Shown in pieces: positions 62,399 through 64,000 of a stretch of 64,000 nucleotides of DNA (position 1 is the first letter of the stretch; each line of letters opens with the position of its first letter). A program made the position numbers and the translations under genes. The notes under the pieces are model-generated. The model saw only the letters and a program-made list of their open reading frames with translations. It ran no database searches and had not been told where the DNA came from. Source of the DNA: Lysinibacter cavernae. Lineage in GTDB: Bacteria; Actinomycetota; Actinomycetes; Actinomycetales; Microbacteriaceae. The stretch covers positions 1-64,000 of the forward strand of contig NZ_JAAMOX010000003.1 in NCBI RefSeq assembly GCF_011758565.1. Direction: 5' to 3'.

Positions 62399-62563
62399 CT
62401 ACACGTTACGGCGACCCGAGATGGCTCGCAGGAGGAAGGCGATGACAGCAATGATTGCCAGCACAAGACCAACCCAAAGTAGGAAGTTCAACGACTGAAC
62501 AAATCCGCCCGTCACTGCAAGGATGACCGCAATGATAATGAGCACTACCAAGAAGATATTCAT
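62399..62563 (-). CDS. 54-residue two-helix membrane protein
   Basis: MNIFLVVLIIIAVILAVTGGFVQ SLNFLLWVGLVLAIIAVIAFLLRAISGRRNV: two hydrophobic helices joined by a GGFVQSLNFLLW turn and a basic C-terminus. Small proteins of this type are widely conserved in Actinobacteria and unnamed. AAAGGA lies 8 nt before the ATG. It is likely missed by length-filtered gene callers. The promoter is of the GTCAACCCCC class. Confidence 0.8.
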   Translation of the reverse strand: MNIFLVVLIIIAVILAVTGGFVQSLNFLLWVGLVLAIIAVIAFLLRAISGRRNV

Positions 62564-62640
62564 GAGTGTTCCTTTCGTTGTGCAGATTCAGTTGGTGAGG
62601 GATCACCCTCGGCAGCCGACTGAATCATGCGTGCATAGCC

Positions 62641-62680
62641 ACACTAGGCCCCCTTGAGTTCCCCGTGACAGGGGGTTGAC
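62641..62680 (-). promoter_or_regulatory. GTCAACCCCC-type promoter of 54-residue protein
   Basis: On the minus strand GTCAACCCCC (62671-62680), TGTCAC (62665-62670), 18-nt spacer, TAGTGT (62641-62646); leader about 70 nt. Confidence 0.5.
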
Positions 62681-62704
62681 AGGCCATCAGAACACATGCA
62701 ATAT
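62676..62704 (+). promoter_or_regulatory. divergent promoter for 53-residue protein
   Basis: TTGACA (62676-62681), 17-nt spacer, CAATAT (62699-62704). The transcription start would fall at or just inside the AAAGGA ribosome binding site, so exact use is uncertain. Confidence 0.4.
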
Positions 62705-62722
62705 CGCGAAAGGATCATTCTT

Positions 62723-62884
62723 ATGAGTACTCACATCCCAAAGCCGCACGACCCACGACGTGGCGCAAATAAGCAGCCCACCGAGCAACACGCCCCTGCC
62801 TCGAGCGCGTCAACGGAGCACTCACAGCAGGAGCATCACAATCCCGAGACCGAAGAGGACACGGCGTCCGGAGGGCCTGCCTAA
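62723..62884 (+). CDS. 53-residue hydrophilic hypothetical protein
   Basis: MSTHIPKPHDPRRGANKQPTEQHAPASSASTEHSQQEHHNPETEEDTASGGPA is His/Gln/Glu/Pro-rich and predicted disordered, with no known domain. ATG 62723 is preferred over 62696 because GAAAGGA lies about 8 nt upstream. Its place in the small-gene cluster and the shared divergent promoter support it as real; the coding evidence otherwise is modest. Confidence 0.55.
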   Translation: MSTHIPKPHDPRRGANKQPTEQHAPASSASTEHSQQEHHNPETEEDTASGGPA

Positions 62885-62891
62885 TCCTGGG

Positions 62892-63608
62892 TCAGCCGAC
62901 GATAACGTCTCTGTTCTCGAGAAGTTCGGTGACAACAGCGGTGGCCTGATTCATGTGCTCGTCCATCGCCTTTCGAGCTGCCTCGGGGTCTCGCCTCCGC
63001 ACGGCCTCGAGGATGCTCGAATGATGCGAAATCACGCTGCTCTGCACCGCCGACATGCTGGATGCGTCGCGACGGCGCGTGTAGAGCACTCGGTCGAGCG
63101 GATTCAACAGCACCGAAACAAAGACGTTGCGTGCTGACCTGAACCACAGGTCGTGCATCGCAATATCTGCGCGCACAAAATCGTCGAGGTTGTCTCGCTC
63201 GTGCGCATCGATCATTTCTTCGAGCAAGAGGTCAAGTTCTTCAATATCTGTTTGCGACCGGTTCAGCGCGGAAAGCCCGATGGCCCCGTTTTCGATCATG
63301 CGTCGAAGATCGATGAGTTGTTTGGCCGCGACCTCATCGCTGAGGGTTGCCTCTGTTGCCCGCATGGCTGGCTCAAGCGCTTTCCAGTCGTGCACGGGAT
63401 TCACGAACGTTCCTCGCCCGCGTTCAACACGAATGATGTTTTGTGCTTGGAGCGCCGAAAGCGCTTCCCGTACCGTCATACGGCTGACGTCGTGCTGCGC
63501 CATAAGGTCTTGTTCGGTTGGCACAACCGAGTTTGGTCCAAGTTCTCCCGCGACGATGCGATCGAGCAGTTCATCAGCAACTACGCTCACCAACGATTTT
63601 CGAGCCAT
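62892..63608 (-). CDS. FadR-subfamily GntR transcriptional regulator
   Basis: 238 residues. The N-terminal winged helix has VVADELLDRIVAGELGPNSVVPTEQDLMAQHDVSRMTVREALSALQAQNIIRVERGRGTFV, and the C-terminal FCD domain has helices with Asp/His metal-ligand pattern (MHDLWF, SVISHHSSILEAVRRRDPEAARKAMDEHM). FCD regulators respond to sugar acids, fatty acids or other small carboxylates. The effector is unknown. It diverges from a TetR gene; inverted repeats lie between. Confidence 0.88.
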   Translation of the reverse strand: MARKSLVSVVADELLDRIVAGELGPNSVVPTEQDLMAQHDVSRMTVREALSALQAQNIIRVERGRGTFVNPVHDWKALEPAMRATEATLSDEVAAKQLIDLRRMIENGAIGLSALNRSQTDIEELDLLLEEMIDAHERDNLDDFVRADIAMHDLWFRSARNVFVSVLLNPLDRVLYTRRRDASSMSAVQSSVISHHSSILEAVRRRDPEAARKAMDEHMNQATAVVTELLENRDVIVG

Positions 63609-63664
63609 GATTCTTTCCCCTACTCGCCCCCACGAATCCGACGGCCTGGTGCCCGTCGTAAGTG

Positions 63665-63680
63665 CATCATACGCTTGATG
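63665..63680. promoter_or_regulatory. possible operator for GntR regulator
   Basis: CATCA (63665-63669) and TGATG (63676-63680) around a 6-bp spacer, 57 bp upstream of the GntR start. Confidence 0.35.
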
Positions 63681-63699
63681 TTTCGAGGTTCTCGGATTT

Positions 63700-63722
63700 T
63701 TTCACGAAGTCCACAGGTGAAA
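63700..63722. promoter_or_regulatory. inverted repeat in GntR/TetR divergent region
   Basis: TTTCAC (63700-63705) and GTGAAA (63717-63722) around an 11-bp spacer; candidate site for the TetR regulator. Confidence 0.35.
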
Positions 63723-63753
63723 TGTCCGGGTGAGAGACATCGTTGTCGGGGAG

Positions 63754-63759
63754 TACGCT
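63754..63759 (+). promoter_or_regulatory. -10 box of leaderless TetR gene
   Basis: TACGCT, 6 nt before the ATG at 63766. Confidence 0.45.
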
Positions 63760-63765
63760 CGGTTT

Positions 63766-64000
63766 ATGATCGATTCAGCTTCCCATCAGCCGGACTCTCC
63801 CCGTAAACGTCCGAAACGAGAGGATGTGCGGTCACGGCTGCTCGACTCGGCGATGCGGGTTTTTACCGAAGTTGGCTACCAGGCTGCCCGTCTCGATGTC
63901 ATCGCTGAGCGTGCGGGATTCACGAAGGGAGCGCTGTACTCAAATTTCGCCTCAAAACAGGAACTCTTTGCCACGCTTCTTGGCGAGCGGCTGTCAGCCG
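63766..64000 (+). CDS. TetR-family regulator, 3'-truncated by window edge
   Basis: The first 78 codons are visible. A basic leader (SPRKRPKRED) is followed by VRSRLLDSAMRVFTEVGYQAARLDVIAERAGFTKGALYSNFASKQELFATLL, a complete TetR helix-turn-helix. The ligand-binding part is outside the window. ATG 63766 sits 6 nt after TACGCT with no close Shine-Dalgarno. Confidence 0.87.
   Translation, partial: MIDSASHQPDSPRKRPKREDVRSRLLDSAMRVFTEVGYQAARLDVIAERAGFTKGALYSNFASKQELFATLLGERLSA

Overview
The window is GC-rich, gene-dense chromosomal DNA from an actinobacterium, most likely a member of the Microbacteriaceae. The evidence is lineage-restricted families (DUF3097, DUF3054, DUF5709, a 119-residue DUF7882-type protein), an rsmI/protein-O-mannosyltransferase divergent pair, a DtxR-type iron box, sorting motifs of the LAVTG/LTVTG kind, and many genes that start 6-7 nt after a TAnnnT -10 box with no Shine-Dalgarno (leaderless style). 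I see no rRNA, tRNA, CRISPR array, insertion sequence or prophage. Both window ends cut genes: a VOC-fold protein on the left and a TetR regulator on the right.

Layout. 0-6.5 kb: a 1935-residue cell-wall-anchored repeat protein. 6.5-15.4 kb: housekeeping and accessory enzymes (DUF3054, MFS, DUF3097, arginase family, a small HExxH membrane protein, an iron-box-controlled SIP-domain protein, a TMEM175-like channel, alpha/beta hydrolase, tyrosine phosphatase, amidase). 15.4-20.4 kb: a complete five-gene peptide/nickel-type ABC importer operon plus a trailing unknown gene. 20.6-25.3 kb: rsmI, Pmt mannosyltransferase and an AT-rich divergent island with two exported proteins. 25.4-29.8 kb: AGE epimerase, O-acetylhomoserine sulfhydrylase with a CoA-binding partner, and a rhodanese, the latter three suggesting sulfur metabolism. 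29.9-32.8 kb: a second wall-anchored repeat protein. 33-39.3 kb: a DUF255 protein, PadR, an MFS-TetR drug-efflux operon with a clear operator, and an aldo/keto reductase. 39.4-48.7 kb: DinB-like protein, HrpA helicase, MFS, an acidic protein, a catalytically degenerate agmatine deiminase, a PLDc_N/SHOCT protein and a META lipoprotein. 48.8-56.8 kb: a complete kdpFABCDE potassium-uptake operon preceded by helically phased direct repeats. 57-60.1 kb: flavin disulfide oxidoreductase, RibD/DHFR-like reductase and topoisomerase IB. 60.1-62.9 kb: six small genes, several of unknown function, joined by one shared promoter architecture. 62.9-64 kb: divergent FadR-type GntR and TetR regulators.

Most notable: (i) a recurrent element GTCAA(C/G)CCCC abutting the -35 of four promoters and potentially serving six small genes at 60-63 kb, the best candidate for an undescribed regulon here; (ii) an agmatine deiminase homologue that has lost its Asp, His and Cys catalytic residues while keeping its length; (iii) a Rho-N/SAP-like small protein whose conserved tail is cut off by an in-frame TAA; (iv) regulatory sites readable by eye: a 16/19 DtxR box, a TetR operator on the MFS promoter and three CGTTAGG repeats before kdp. 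All names and functions are from reading motifs by eye; no database search was possible.
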